Shown: piece by piece, positions 45,568 to 56,575 of the stretch
Position numbering within the stretch: the first letter of the stretch is position 1
How the letters are laid out: the number at the start of each line of letters is the position of its first letter
NCBI GenBank assembly: GCA_031769625.1
Contig: JAUIMM010000484.1
Span: 1,922,001-1,986,000, forward strand
DNA: 64,000 bases
Reading direction: 5' to 3'
Origin: Taudactylus pleione
Lineage: Eukaryota > Chordata > Amphibia > Anura > Myobatrachidae
Program-made: the position numbers and the translations under genes
The notes under the pieces: model-generated
Told to the model about the DNA's origin: nothing
What the model saw: only the letters and a program-made list of their open reading frames with translations
The model's database searches: none

Positions 45568-46960
45568 AGGGCTGGATTAAGGTCTGTGGGGGCCCCTGGG
45601 CAACAAACAAGTGGGGGCCCCTATTAAATGTGATGAACTAGGGGTATGCGCAATGGGGACCCCAGTAGCGTCAGTGCCCACAGTGGTAGTGCCCCGTATG
45701 CAGAGTCCACAGTAGTGGTGCCCTTTATGCAGTGCCCCCACGAGTGGTGCCCCTTATGCAGTGCCTCCTATGCAATACTCCCAGTAGTCATGCCCCCTGT
45801 GGTAGTGTCCCCAATAGTAATGCCCCCAGTAGTAATACCCCTGTAGTTGTGCCCCCAATAGTAATGCTCCCCCAGTATTCATGCTCCAGTAGTCATGCCC
45901 TCTGTGTGTGCCCAATAGTAATGCCCTAGTAGTAATGCCCCATGTACAAATGCCCCCAGTAGCAATACCCCTGTAGTTGTGCCCCCAGTAGTAATGCCCC
46001 CCGTAGTCATGCCCCCTGGTGGTATTGGTACCAGTAGTAATGCCCCCTGTAGTAGTACCCTCTGTATAAAACCCCCTGTAGTAGTGCCCCAATAGTAATG
46101 CCCCGAATAAAGCCCCCAAGAGGGGAGTCCCCAGAAGTGGTGCCAATAGTAATGCTCCCTGAGTAATGCCCCACCGAGTAATGCCCCCCTAATGCCCCCA
46201 GTAGTAATGCCCCCCTCCGAGTAATGCCCCCAGTAAAAGAGTCGCTGGCACAAAATAAAAAAATACTTACCTTAAGCCGCTGCTCCCGTGTCCGCTGCCG
46301 TCCACACCAAGGGCTTCATTCAGAGGTGGCCGTACGGTCTACGACCGCACGGCCGCCTCGATGTTTGTCCAGTGCGCATGCGCATGAGGCAGCCGGCTCC
46401 TTCATGTGCATGCATGAGACCCGCTATGACCGACAGCGCCGATCGTAGCGGGTCTCTTTCCAAAGGGGGCGAGCTGTCGATGTTGATTGACAGCTCGCCC
46501 CATTTGGAAGGCGGGCCGGGGGGGGGGTGGCAGCCCAAACGGAGGCGTTCCCATGGGAACGCCTGCCGTTTGGGGGAGGCGTTGTGGAGAGCTTCCGGCT
46601 CTGACAGAGCCAGAAGCTCTCCGGGGCTTACGACAAGTGAGACCCTACCCTAGGGTCTCGTCGTAAGCCCCGATGGTCGCGATGGTCTATGACCATCGCG
46701 ACCATCACCCTAGCGGTCGTTAGAGCTGTGGGTGTAAACCCACAGCCTAACGACCGAAACAGAGGCGGCCAGTAAGGATGCAAGCGGCCGCCCAGTTTCT
46801 GAGCGACCGCTTGCATCCTCCGACCACCTCTGAATGAGGGCCCAAGTCTGCTCGGCTGCTCCTCTGCACCATGGGAGAGACGTCATAACTGATGGTTTCC
46901 TGTCAGTGATTGACAGTCTGCTGCTGTTTGGGGGCGGCGACAGCCTCCGTTACCCAAAAC
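45568..46960. mobile_element. Repeat with AGTAGTAATGCCCCC minisatellite
   Basis: Starts near CAGGGCTGGATTAAGG (45568). Irregular units of AGTAGTAATGCCCCC and its variants fill 45655-46240; on the opposite strand they resemble the units at 41480-42040. Harbinger MITE copy 4 is inserted at 46311-46842, followed by GGGAGAGACGTCATAAC. The right end is not fixed. Confidence 0.55.
46311..46842. mobile_element. Harbinger-derived MITE, copy 4
   Basis: Left GGGCTTCATTCAGAGGTGG and right CCACCTCTGAATGAGGGCC ends, flanked by CAA (46308-46310, 46843-46845). Internal hairpins around GTCGCGATGGTC/GACCATCGCGAC (46674-46704) and GGGAACGCCT. Confidence 0.75.
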
Positions 46961-47159
46961 GGAGGAGTGTCACAGTCATTGGGGGGGAGGGAAGAGGTCA
47001 GGATCTCCACTGAACAGTAGGGCCTGGCACAGACTGGAGGCAGATTCGACTGCTGACTGAGGAAGATAGACGACCTGCCCAAAATGGTGAAAAATACGCG
47101 TTCCAGACGCCAAGCGAGCATGTGTTGTCCTCCATGCTGTGGAGCTCTGATCATAGAGA

Positions 47160-48010
47160 GTCCATTCGAACTGAACTACCTATCCTCTGGTGCTAAAGGC
47201 ACGAAGGTACAAGGTCGGCCTAGATGAGCCGTCCGGCATTCGTTCGAACCAGAAAGTAGATAGAACTCCAGTTTCCGTGCCTGAACTAGAGCAAAAATGC
47301 CGGTCAAGAGGAGTGGAAAGATAACACAGTCAATGCCACCATGCACACCACTTCCTTGGGAAGAGCAATGTTGAAAAACAAAAAGCAATGCCTTGGCAGT
47401 TGACCTGCAAGGTCCATGATGGAACCCTAGCAAATGATTCCTAGCACCCTGGTGCCTGAGGATGTCACGCAATGGTCGTTGAACTGGAGCAAGCGTCATA
47501 CCATTTCCATTCAAACTGGGTGAAATACCCTATTAGGCACAAGGCTACCTTGGAGCCATGACCCCAGAACGGTGAGTGGTACCAACAAAACTGCCTCTGG
47601 AACCCCTGCCCAGGTAGAATCAGCTTGTGGCAGACAGACTTTGCCAGGACGCACCACCCCGAAAGGAGGAGCGTAAACTCGGAAACGCAGACCCCGCCGG
47701 TAGGGACCGCTGCCAGAAGAAAAGTGTTTTCTCAACCTGTGTGGAATACGGCATTCAGTACTGGCTAAAAAAGAACGTTCCTACCAAACAGAAAATATTG
47801 TAAGGAACAATCTGGTTATGAATGCCAAAAGGTTCTTTGATCCCAAACAGCAGTTGCTGAAGTCCATAAGCCACCTATGCTCCGACCTGCATGGCCTCCC
47901 ACACAGAGTCAGCCGGGAATATGTCCCGCCAATCCGGCAGGGAATCCCAGGGCGAACCATTGTAAAGTCCTGCAACAACTTTGTCAGCAGAAGTGACCGT
48001 AGCACACACT
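47160..48010 (-). pseudogene. DIRS-like gag/RT remnant
   Basis: The reverse strand shows GVLSTFWFERMPDGSSRPT with LYLRAF (47170-47260), matching the 'PDGS.RP' start of DIRS reverse transcriptases. Upstream (47511-48005) are frames rich in Arg/Gly/Phe that could be the end of a gag-like protein, without a clear domain. Several stops and frame changes. Confidence 0.4.
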
Positions 48011-48970
48011 AAGTATACTGAATTTGAACCTCTATACGCTCCTACCTATACCTTCTAAAACCTGCCTATAAACCTCTAAAATTTACGGTATTTGCGTATG
48101 CAGTCATACCGTAAAATAAAGACTTTAGACCTTGAACATGTGTTTCCAAAGCACAAAGTATTATTCAAGTAAAGTACAGTCAGTTACACGCTGTGATCTA
48201 AGTACAATTTAGCACAAAGAAATATACAGACCCAAGATACAGTTATACATACGCACGCGCTCTGGACCAGATACTGGCATCAACAAGAAACCTCCGTCAA
48301 TCAGCAATCAGCAAGAAGACTCCAGACTGGGGTCACAACACACACATTTATACCCTTACAGAAACAGACAACACAATAGAGAGGTTTGTTGCTGATCCCA
48401 TTGGTTCCCCATCACGGTGCGTTTGTTACAGGACATTTAACAGGTTGATTCAAATGGACACAGAAAAGCCTCTAACAGCTCGTTGCCTCCTCTATTCCCC
48501 CTGCATGCAAATCTAGGCTGTTGGTTTCACAAAATACATTTTGGTGCTTTATATCTCTACGGTCCATAAGTTGAGAATGCATGTTGCGATCTTCACACCG
48601 ATGATACCGGAAAGCTGTTGAGAAAGTGCAGATCAATATAATACCAAACATGGCTTACTTATCACGTATTAAACCTTAGATACCAATATAGCCTTTATTT
48701 CACAGCATTTGTAATAAATGAATAAAACTTAGATCTTATACTTTAAAGCTATGGAACCTTTTATGTGAGTGTGCATTATGTAAGTATTAGGGGTTTGGGA
48801 AAAGATGCTAGTTAGGTTTATCTGATTTGGGGCAGATGTGCACGCATGCAGCTAATAAACAGCGTTTGCATGCAGGATATTGTGCATTCGCTAATGTGTG
48901 TCATGTTAACAGCGCAACTGTGCGTAATGTGCGGTGTTTATGCATGTGATTTTATTTATGATAGATTTAA
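48011..48970. other. No gene seen
   Basis: AT-rich sequence with no supported feature, presumably part of a repeat or of the interrupted DIRS-like region. Confidence 0.3.
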
Positions 48971-48980
48971 TATATATATA

Positions 48981-49245
48981 TATTGTTCCAAAGGAAGCAC
49001 TCACCAGTTAGATGTAGCAAAAAAGATTATTTATTCCAGCAGCAAAAAAGTTAGATTGTATAGCGACGTTTCGGTCAAATCCAGACCTTTCTCAAGCCAG
49101 CATCACATGTCAACGATAGCAACCATCAAATACATGAACATTGTACAGCCACAGCTCAAAGAACTGTGGCTGTACAATGTTCATGTATTTGATGATCATC
49201 TTTTTTGCTACATCTAACTTGTGAGTGCTTCCAATGGAACAATAT
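48981..49245. mobile_element. PLE-like palindromic terminal pair
   Basis: Outer ends ATTGTTCCAAAGGAAGCACT and AGTGCTTCCAATGGAACAAT are inverted copies, and the centre CATGAACATTGTACAGCCAC/GTGGCTGTACAATGTTCATG is a hairpin. A TA tract abuts the left end, and another lies nearby at 49301-49333. A hammerhead-like motif lies within. Confidence 0.65.
49061..49100 (-). ncRNA. Hammerhead-like motif in PLE remnant
   Basis: Minus strand: CTTGAGA, one extra A, a 4-bp stem GGTC/GACC with loop TGGATTT, then GAAAC and GTCGC. The CUGANGA core is degenerate. Confidence 0.4.
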
Positions 49246-49307
49246 TTTTGCCTGCTATCTGGGAAACGGACTGGTGTGGCTCAAATGCACCCCTATGCTG
49301 GAAATGT

Positions 49308-49341
<34 letters not shown>

Positions 49342-49690
49342 CTTACTAACATTTTTTTAAACTGCAATGCAAATGTGTTATGGGCAGTGAGCTTCACTCT
49401 CAAACAGGGTGGAGACCCCCAACCGTGCTGGTGCCAGCCTGTCTGACAGTGAGTTTAAAAGAGCAGATTTCTTACCATTGTTCATTCAGTCAAATTCAAG
49501 TGTCTGGGCCATATTACAAATGCCACAGCTACACCTGTCCACATGTGGGGTCTCTCCCTTTACATGCAAAAACACCCACAGTTCCTGGTGTATTGTTTTT
49601 TCTAATTCCTTTTCTCAGGAAGCTGTTTTTCTAGTTGCTAACTGATACTGTGTTTGTTTTGGTATATTTCTATGCAAGGTTGACCCCAGA

Positions 49691-49882
49691 ATGGGCCTGT
49701 CATGGCTTCTAAAGGGATTACCAAAAACATTGCCATCTGTACTTAGCTCATGAGTTGTAACTTAAAATGGCGTCGTGCTGATTCTTATTTTTAAGATGGA
49801 GTCTGGTTTCCATTCGCAAGATGGCGTCGCTCCAAGCTAATTTTACACTGATTCTGTTTCAGCCACTAAACCAGCTTCGACA
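49691..49882 (-). repeat. Retroviral 3' LTR segment
   Basis: Near-identical direct copy of 52524-52715. In sense orientation it starts TGTCGAAGCTGG and includes GCGACGCCATCTT. It is preceded by a purine-rich AAAGGGTGGAC, which fits a polypurine tract. No TATA or AATAAA inside, so it may be U3 only. Confidence 0.65.
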
Positions 49883-50143
49883 GTCCACCCTTTGATAGCA
49901 AACAACATGCTATCATACTCTGATTTTAAAATTAATTTTAGGCTTGCATATGGGGTATTATTTTAACGTTATTTTTATGGGATGGGTCTCTAGGGGGGGA
50001 ACATAAAACTACCATTATACGCACACCGTGGATCTTGGGAGATCATGGGAAAGATATGGGGATGCACCAGTCCTATAAAGGAAGTTTTGAAGGGGAATAG
50101 AGACTTACATCATCTGAGATGTTTAAATGAGAAAAATAACATT

Positions 50144-50686
50144 TTAATAATACATTCTACGCATTTCTAAATGTAATACATTATATGATGGTATTTCTAG
50201 TTCAGGGTTGTAATGCAGTTCTACATTTACCTTAGTATTCATATGGGCACTACTAACCACCATCATTATTTCGCCCTTCCGGTTTACCTTATTTTTACAT
50301 TTCCCACACTTCAACACATTAGGAACACACCTGACACATATGCCAATTACTATGACGACACCCAGTATAAGGATCAGGAGTTTACCTATGCTTGCGATCA
50401 TTTCCTGTACCCACTCCCCTAGACCTGAGAACCATTTCATGGGGTTCAACCATGACACCCATTCCTCTACCTTCTCCTCTACTTCAGCCACTGAAGCATT
50501 GTGGTTCTTACGAAATTCCCATTTTAGCTGCAGAATTTCATCCATCTTCCGGTCTATCACCTCCTTGGGATCGCTGGTATCATTGGTGACATAGGTGCAA
50601 TACTTCACTCCAAATTGGGTGGCCAAAGTTACGCAGTATCCTCCAGTGACAGCAGTTAAATAATTTAACACTAGCCTGTGTTGCAC
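50144..50686 (-). pseudogene. env: Retroviral envelope, transmembrane-subunit fragment
   Basis: About 180 codons open. In order: part of the ectodomain with two cysteines, a helical stretch with a predicted coiled-coil character, a hydrophobic membrane span (about residues 95-115, ILILGVVIVIGICV), and a cytoplasmic tail. Most of the surface subunit cannot be read, so the gene is partial. The frame is intact across this fragment despite decay elsewhere, which may be chance. Confidence 0.75.
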
Positions 50687-51289
50687 CAGTTCTTTCTTAT
50701 ACGCTGCAATTCTCTACCTGTATACCTGAAGGTGTCATCATACATCTAGGTGATATTATCTATCAATTTAGCAAGATCTTGGATATATCTAAAATTTTGT
50801 GTACCCGGAGCGATCCTGGTGGGATCCAATGCAACTAAAACTTGAAAGCCAGTTGTCTCACTAATTGAGTGGCTTTATGCACGTCACCAGGTATCATATT
50901 TCTTTGGTCTCTGTGTTCATACTGTGTGTGAAGATATGGTGATGGTGTGTTTTTATGAATACCAAGCATTTCACCATGTGTAAGGGTCATAATTTCTGGA
51001 AGTAGTCTTCCCAAATAACACAACAATTATGGTACTAAGATTGGTCAGCCACTCCCCTGATTTGGCATAGCACTCCTCCTCCTGACTCCACTCCATCAGC
51101 ACTGCCATCAGCTCCCATCTCGGTCCTCCATCACAGAAACTGGGTACCCCCAAAACAGATCATCACGACAGAAACTCTGGAAGAAAGTACTAGGATGACC
51201 ACAGCAGACCACTCCATTGCTGGAAACACTGATCTACACATCTCTTTAGCTCAGGTATCTCACCGCACCTTTTAACCCTCCCGGAACAG

Positions 51290-51480
51290 GCTTGCAATCG
51301 ACAGGTTCACGTTATCTGCCTCGACTCCGCCCCGTATCTCCACCGGTTGGTTGACCTTTCTACAGTGAGTGGAATGGACCCAGGTATCTCTCTCGGCCAC
51401 CTTCAGTAACACCTGATACGGACCTTCCCAACGATCAGTCAAACAACCTGAGCTAAAGAAATTCAGATCATAACAAATTC
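51290..51480 (-). pseudogene. pol: Retroviral integrase C-terminal fragment
   Basis: The reverse strand carries the WEGPYQVLL segment typical of the C-terminal integrase domain of gamma-like retroviruses, followed by a short Asp/Val/His-containing end. No start or catalytic residues in this piece. Confidence 0.65.
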
Positions 51481-51599
51481 CCCAGGTTTGACATCATGAC
51501 AGTTTGCATCAGACATGTTAGAAAATAACATTTTCAATTTCAGTTGTTCTTACTCATCTTCGTGAGACACTGCACAGTAACCTCATTATCATATTTTTT

Positions 51600-51782
51600 T
51601 TACATGAGGCTGCCTGTTAAACAATATCTCAAAGGGGGACAGATAAAAAGACAGTCTGGGATGATATTGATATTAATACCCATCACCTTACACATGTTCT
51701 GGAAGACGTCACCTGTGAAATGAGTACCCCTATCACTTTTAATAATTCTAGGGATATCGTATCTGCATCCAAACTCCTGCAA
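51600..51782 (-). pseudogene. pol: Retroviral integrase core fragment
   Basis: The reverse strand shows the SDRGTHFT segment containing the second Asp of the catalytic triad, with flanking IPRIIK and VFQNMCKVMGI. The frame ends soon after. Only the centre of the domain is left. Confidence 0.75.
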
Positions 51783-52119
51783 TTAAATCCTGTTATCAAT
51801 AGCTACTGCTCTAAATATTGCCTGGGCCCCTGGGTTGGACAGTATTCCGAGTATTTGACCTTAGCCTGGCATGGCTGCCGTTTGTCCTTAGCAACCTTGT
51901 GTCCTGTGTGTGAGAGATAAAGCACAACAGTTTAATATCATTTAAACATGACCTAAATACAACAATAAATCGTCCACATTTTACATTAGAACAGATCCAT
52001 TGGCAGGTTGAAAAGATTGAAGTTGCGCATGAGGATATGAGTTTGGATGTTGTGTGGGGTGTGTATTTTGACCGTGTGTGGTAAGTGTGTTGAGGTGTTA
52101 TTTGCATTACTTCTAGAGC

Positions 52120-52365
52120 TTAAATACTAACGGCCAGTAGTTTCTCGCTCTGGATCTCTAACTTCTTTGAGATGTTTTTATCATGTTCTATGGCGGATTC
52201 TACGAGGGTATCTATTGTGACTCCCCTCCAGCCAGGCTGTGAGGTCTGAACCTGGGTTTTTAGGTTCTCTTTAAGACCGTCCATGAGTATAGTGACAATC
52301 ATTCCCCTGTGGTGAGTGCTATCTTTAATATCTTCTAACCCAGTGTACTTCTTCTGCAGATTCAC
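52120..52365 (-). pseudogene. gag: Retroviral gag capsid C-terminal fragment
   Basis: About 80 codons with QPGWRGVTIDTLVESAIEHD, like the capsid C-terminal part of gamma/epsilon-like gag. No nucleocapsid zinc knuckle was found next to it. Confidence 0.55.
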
Positions 52366-52523
52366 TCTCCTTTTGCCTTATGGTGAAAATTTTGTTCCAG
52401 TTAACTACTACCGGAAAATAATACTACTGGAAAATAATACAGGAAATGTTACCTTGGTTCACTTCATCTGTTAAGTGAACGTCACCATCCAATACACAAT
52501 CCGTGATAAATTTTGTCACGTCG

Positions 52524-52715
52524 ATGGGCCTGTCATGGCTTCTAAAGAGATTACCAAAAACATTGCCATCTCTACTTAGCTCGTGAGTTGTAACTTAAAA
52601 TGGCGTTGTGCAGATTCTTATTTTTAAGATGGAGTCTGGTTTCCATTCACAAGATGGCGTCGCTCCAAGCTAATTTTACACTGATTCTGTCTCAGCCACT
52701 AAACCAGCTTCGACA
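52524..52715 (-). repeat. Retroviral 5' LTR segment
   Basis: Direct copy of 49691-49882 with about ten differences. It lies upstream of the gag fragment in sense orientation. Downstream I could not place a tRNA primer-binding site, suggesting that part of the LTR and leader is deleted. Confidence 0.6.
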
Positions 52716-53293
52716 CCACCTATGTCAAGGCTCGCCAAGGCCGACTAATGTCCCCCGAACCTATGAAAACAGACAGTAGAAAACCCTCCAAGGTTCAGTT
52801 AGCAAATCCCTAAAGGATGTTGAGCTCCAAACAGGAAGGGGCATGTGTGGAGCTAAAGATCTGCCGCAGCAACAACCGTGGGAGGTGCTCCCACCTGGAT
52901 ACATAATTCATTGGAAGCAAATGTGCAGGGAATGGAGACCTCATAATCTGGCGTCTCATAGCCTCCCTGATGAGACTGGAGAGAGAATTTCCAAAGGGGA
53001 AGTAATGACTTCCCGTCGCCAACGCTTTGGAATCCATATCATAGCAGCAATGAGTCGAAGAGGACATTAGATCCTCTCCCATAGAGAGATCTCAAGTCTT
53101 TGCAAGTTCCTACGTATGCGGAACTGCTTATGAAGCCCTGGAAAGAGGAAGACGCCTCCAAGACCAATCATCACCTGTGCCTTGCACAGCAGAGGATCCC
53201 TGACAAAAACATGCCAAATGAGAGGAACCTGCCCTAAATCCTGACGTTGCACAGCACGGAGCCCAAGCGGGACATACCATAGCTGGGAACTTA
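52716..53293 (-). other. Probable DIRS gag-region remnant, part 1
   Basis: Minus-strand frames (e.g. 52810-53082) are open for up to 90 codons but show no domain I can name. Assigned to the DIRS-like element by position only. Confidence 0.3.
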
Positions 53294-53794
53294 GGGCCTG
53301 ATTCAGAGCCGGACGCTCTTTCAGAGCGTTCGCTCTGAATCAGTGCCCGCCTATTGTATTTTTAGAGCCACAGCTAGTGCAAGCGGCCAGGATGATGGTC
53401 GCGATGGTCAAGACCATCACGACCATCGGATTTGCGACAAGACCCTTGTGGTAGGGTCTCCTTGCCGCAAGTCCCAGTGGACTTCTTGCTCTTACAGAGC
53501 AAGAAGTCCACCCACTGACATCACTTGTGATGTCAGTGGGGCCGGCCCCAGATGATGGGAACGCCTCCATCTGGGCAGCCAAGCCCTGGCCCGCCCACCA
53601 AAGGGGGCGTGCTGTCACTCAACATCGACAGCACACCCCTTTTGGTAGGAGACCCGGAGCGACGGTTTGCCCGTCGCTATCCGGGTCTCGCGCATGCGCA
53701 CGACGGAGCCGCCTCCGTCGTGCGCATGTGCACTGGGCCAACATCGACCCGCTTGCGAGCGCTCAGCGCTCGCGAACGGGTCTGAATCAGGCCC
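53294..53794. mobile_element. Harbinger-derived MITE, copy 5
   Basis: Ends GGGCCTGATTCAGAGCCGG and CGGGTCTGAATCAGGCCC with TTA flanks (53291-53293, 53795-53797). Inside are inverted blocks GATGGTCGCGATGGTC and TCGTGCGCATG/CATGCGCACGA. Confidence 0.85.
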
Positions 53795-54655
53795 TTAACA
53801 CCATAGAGGGAAAGAGGCCTGCAACACAGCTGAGGGAACACCAAAGTCTGTACTTGGAATCCCTGTGAAGCACAATCGGCTTCGCCATGGTAAACACGGA
53901 CCTGCTGAGAGCCAGAGCCCACGACTGTCCATCCATGGCGGACACAGCACCCCAGATGCCTGCGCGTCACAGGTCTATACACACCAGGCCCATGAGGCAA
54001 CTGCACATTACCCTGTGCATGAGCCCAACTAGCAACATCCCTGCCAACCAACACCACACAGTTAAGGTTGTGGTGGGAATCAAACCCACAATGCGGTGAG
54101 GCAGCAATTTCTAACGTCCTGTGAAATGCAGGAGAATCTAGCAGGGCCTGCAGATGGATGACGCCATGTGCATTCCCTGCTGAAGGCAGGGTGCGTATTC
54201 CATGCTGCTGCCGGAGGGGGAGTGCAGCGTTGCAAGCTCCGCCTACTCCTTTTCCACACTCCCTAAACCTGGAATACTTCCCAGTGTCGGGGGGAAAAAA
54301 TCCAGTCAAGCCCGCTTCACTTGAGCAGCCTGTCAGCGTACACGCACCCCCTGCGTGCATGGGAAGGGATCCGCCGCTAAAGCCCGGCAAAATTGCAGCC
54401 GCCATCTGGGACCACTCCCTCCGCCGGCACTGGTACCCGGGCCCAGAGTGCTGTGGGGGGTCCCCACTAAGCCCCCTCCCCGCTGGCCCGCAGACTACAT
54501 CCAGCAGCCACCGCACTCAACTTACCTAGCTTCAAAGGAAAAATAAATATTACAGATAAAATGAAAATCTAAGCTACAATAAAGAGCTGCGTAGCAGCCC
54601 AGTAGAATTGTGCCCTACTCCTCAGGCACTTAGAAAACACTGGGTTTGCAGGGGG
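53795..54655 (-). other. Probable DIRS gag-region remnant, part 2
   Basis: A long minus-strand frame (to 54516) runs through the MITE and this region, Gly/Pro/Arg-rich. The MITE part is not coding, and the rest is not recognised. Assigned to the DIRS-like element by position only. Confidence 0.3.
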
Positions 54656-54872
54656 GAAGAGTTTAGGATTTAAAGCTAGTTTAATTTAAGTGCCAGCTCC
54701 AGCAACCTACAATCCCATGGTCCAGTGTTCCCCAGCCTTGCTGCAAGATAAATATTAGTTATCGTATATAGCCCCAAAAGGAACATGATGCACACTGATA
54801 ATTAAACTAAATTGACTGGATCATTATTGTACATATTGGTAAATGTAGTTGGGAGATGACCATGGAGCAGCA

Positions 54873-55016
54873 GGGGGGGGGGGGATGTATCAAACCTTCT
54901 AAAGAGGACAAATGAAGTTGCCCAGGGCAATCGATCAGCTTCCTGTAGAATCTGATTCATTGCTATGGACAACTTGTCCACTTGTTTAGTTTCGAAAGTT
55001 TGATGCATCTCCACCC
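54873..55016. mobile_element. Palindromic MITE, GGGGATGTATCAAACCTT ends
   Basis: Left GGGGATGTATCAAACCTTCT and right AGTTTGATGCATCTCCACCC are inverted copies with TTGCCCAGGGCAATC / GATTCATTGCTATGGACAA inside. Confidence 0.65.
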
Positions 55017-55566
55017 GTGAGAGAGACTTGCAGGTATGATTTGTAGCAGAAACCTCTGATTCCTTATATTTTAATTCAGTAGATGCCTCCATTCAAAATG
55101 CAGTGAAGAACGGGGCATGGTGCTTTGTGCAACATGGCTTTCTGCAATGAGTCATGTGGAAGTGCATTTTGCTGCAGTTCCTGAACCACAATGTATGGGA
55201 CCCCACCATAAATTTTTAACCAGCGCCCCTTTTTGGCCTCATGGAGCATTTTAAACCCAGGGCTCCCAGATTCTAAGTGCAACAAAAATTCATATAATCA
55301 TATATCTTTTTTTTTTTATATTTGTAATCTGAGCAATAGTCGTGTTCAGAGGCACTGTAGCGAAAAACCAATGAGACGCAATGATCCATTTTGCTTGTGC
55401 AATTAGTTTACAGAAAGGGCTGTGCTTCCCCACAAAAGGTTCATTGAGGAAGGTACAAAGGGTACAAATTTCCTGGGCCTGGCACAGAAGCTCTGGCGAC
55501 CATTCTGAATAAACCTTGGCTTACTCAGATGGCCGATGGCTGTCCGATACTGCATCTTCAGACTCA

Positions 55567-56575
55567 GGGGTCGATTCAGACAAGAACGCTAAGCTGCGCT
55601 CTCACGCAGCCAAAAGGGGCTGGGTATGCAAATGCCGCGATCGCACTGTCTGGTGGAAGGACGCCCTCTATGCCTTAGAGAGCGACGGCAGAGCGAACGT
55701 ATGCCAGTATAAAGACGCCAACCTTTCTTTCTTAGCACTCGTCATCTCCAGGAAGTGTGTGATTAATCAGTTACATCGAGAGCCATCGGAGCTGCACGCA
55801 GCGCTTGAGGCAGACCCTACCCCACCATAAGCACTGCGTTCAGTGCTGTCTAAAATACATCCAAGTGACGTGTATAATGACGCTTCTTTGCTAATTATGC
55901 ACACCCATAGAACGCTGTTTAGACGCCCATACACGCCTGCGTTCGCAAATCCACTCCCCCGTTCACAAGCACCTTCCCGTTACCCATACTTGCCGACAAA
56001 CTGGCTGCCTCTTCTGGGAGGAGGCAGCCAGCTCGGCACTGCAGTAGGGGGGAAAGGGGGCGTGACCCATTTTGGGGGCGGAACAGGGGGCGTAGCTGCT
56101 TTATCGTGTCATCGCGGCCCCGTCCCCGCTTCACAACACATATATTATCGGCGTTGCGTAGCCGGGGCGAGGTCACGATGACGCGATTCAGCGTGAATCG
56201 CGTCATCAGCTCCCCCGACCCAGCCACTTTGACCAAGTAAGTGGTGATGCTAGCGGGGGTGGGGAGCGGACGGAAGCAGGGGGTGCAGGCGGGCTGCGCC
56301 GGCCGGGAGAGTTGACCGCTTCCGGGGGGTCGGGAGCGACACACGATTTTTGGGAGACTCCCGACCATTTCGGGAGGGTAGGCAAGTATGCTGTTACCAC
56401 CCACAAATGGCACTGTCACTCAGATTAGCGTCCAGTCTGTGTACTACGGGCGTACAATTCCCGAGCGCAGTGAGTGACTCGCGCATGCGCATATTGACGG
56501 AAATGCATGCGCAAACGTGCGATTATCGGCAATAGCATGCGTCCGCGGCTTAGTGTCCGGGTCTGAATCAGGCCC
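55567..56575. mobile_element. Harbinger-derived MITE, copy 6, with nested insertion
   Basis: Left GGGGTCGATTCAGACAAG and right GGGTCTGAATCAGGCCC ends flanked by TCA (55564-55566, 56576-56578). The CATACTTGCC MITE (55985-56390) splits its CAAGCACCTTCCC / GTTACCACCCAC segment, which is uninterrupted in copies 1 and 2. Confidence 0.75.
55985..56390. mobile_element. CATACTTGCC-family MITE, copy 4 (nested)
   Basis: Ends CATACTTGCCGAC and GGGTAGGCAAGTATG. By comparison with the empty site in copies 1 and 2, it is flanked by GTTACC and CTGTTACC, suggesting a duplication of 6-8 bp. Central palindrome GATGACGCGATTCAGCGTGA/ATCGCGTCATC (56178-56207). Confidence 0.8.

Larger units (their letters stand above)
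49691..52715 (-). mobile_element. Decayed endogenous retrovirus
   Basis: Direct repeats of about 192 bp bracket gag, integrase and env fragments, all on the minus strand in the expected order. Reverse transcriptase and most of gag and pol are missing. The type looks gamma/epsilon-like from the gag and env fragments, but this is a guess. It lies inside the DIRS-like stretch. Confidence 0.75.
44816..54760 (-). mobile_element. Degraded DIRS-like retrotransposon, interrupted (proposed)
   Basis: Terminal blocks at 44816-44915 (plus-strand GCTGGGGAACACTGGACCAT) and 54656-54760 (its inverse) form inverted repeats. A second pair of such blocks at about 45055-45150 looks like the internal complementary region of DIRS elements. 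Between them, on the minus strand, lie an RT start (47160-47260) and tyrosine-recombinase end (45190-45480). The stretch is split by a retrovirus, PLE palindrome, minisatellite repeat and Harbinger MITEs. The reconstruction is inferred from order and orientation. Confidence 0.45.

Noticed and set aside
53677..54516. 279-codon minus-strand frame
   Set aside because: It runs through a Harbinger MITE end into unrecognised sequence, so it cannot be one protein; the second part may be DIRS-derived.
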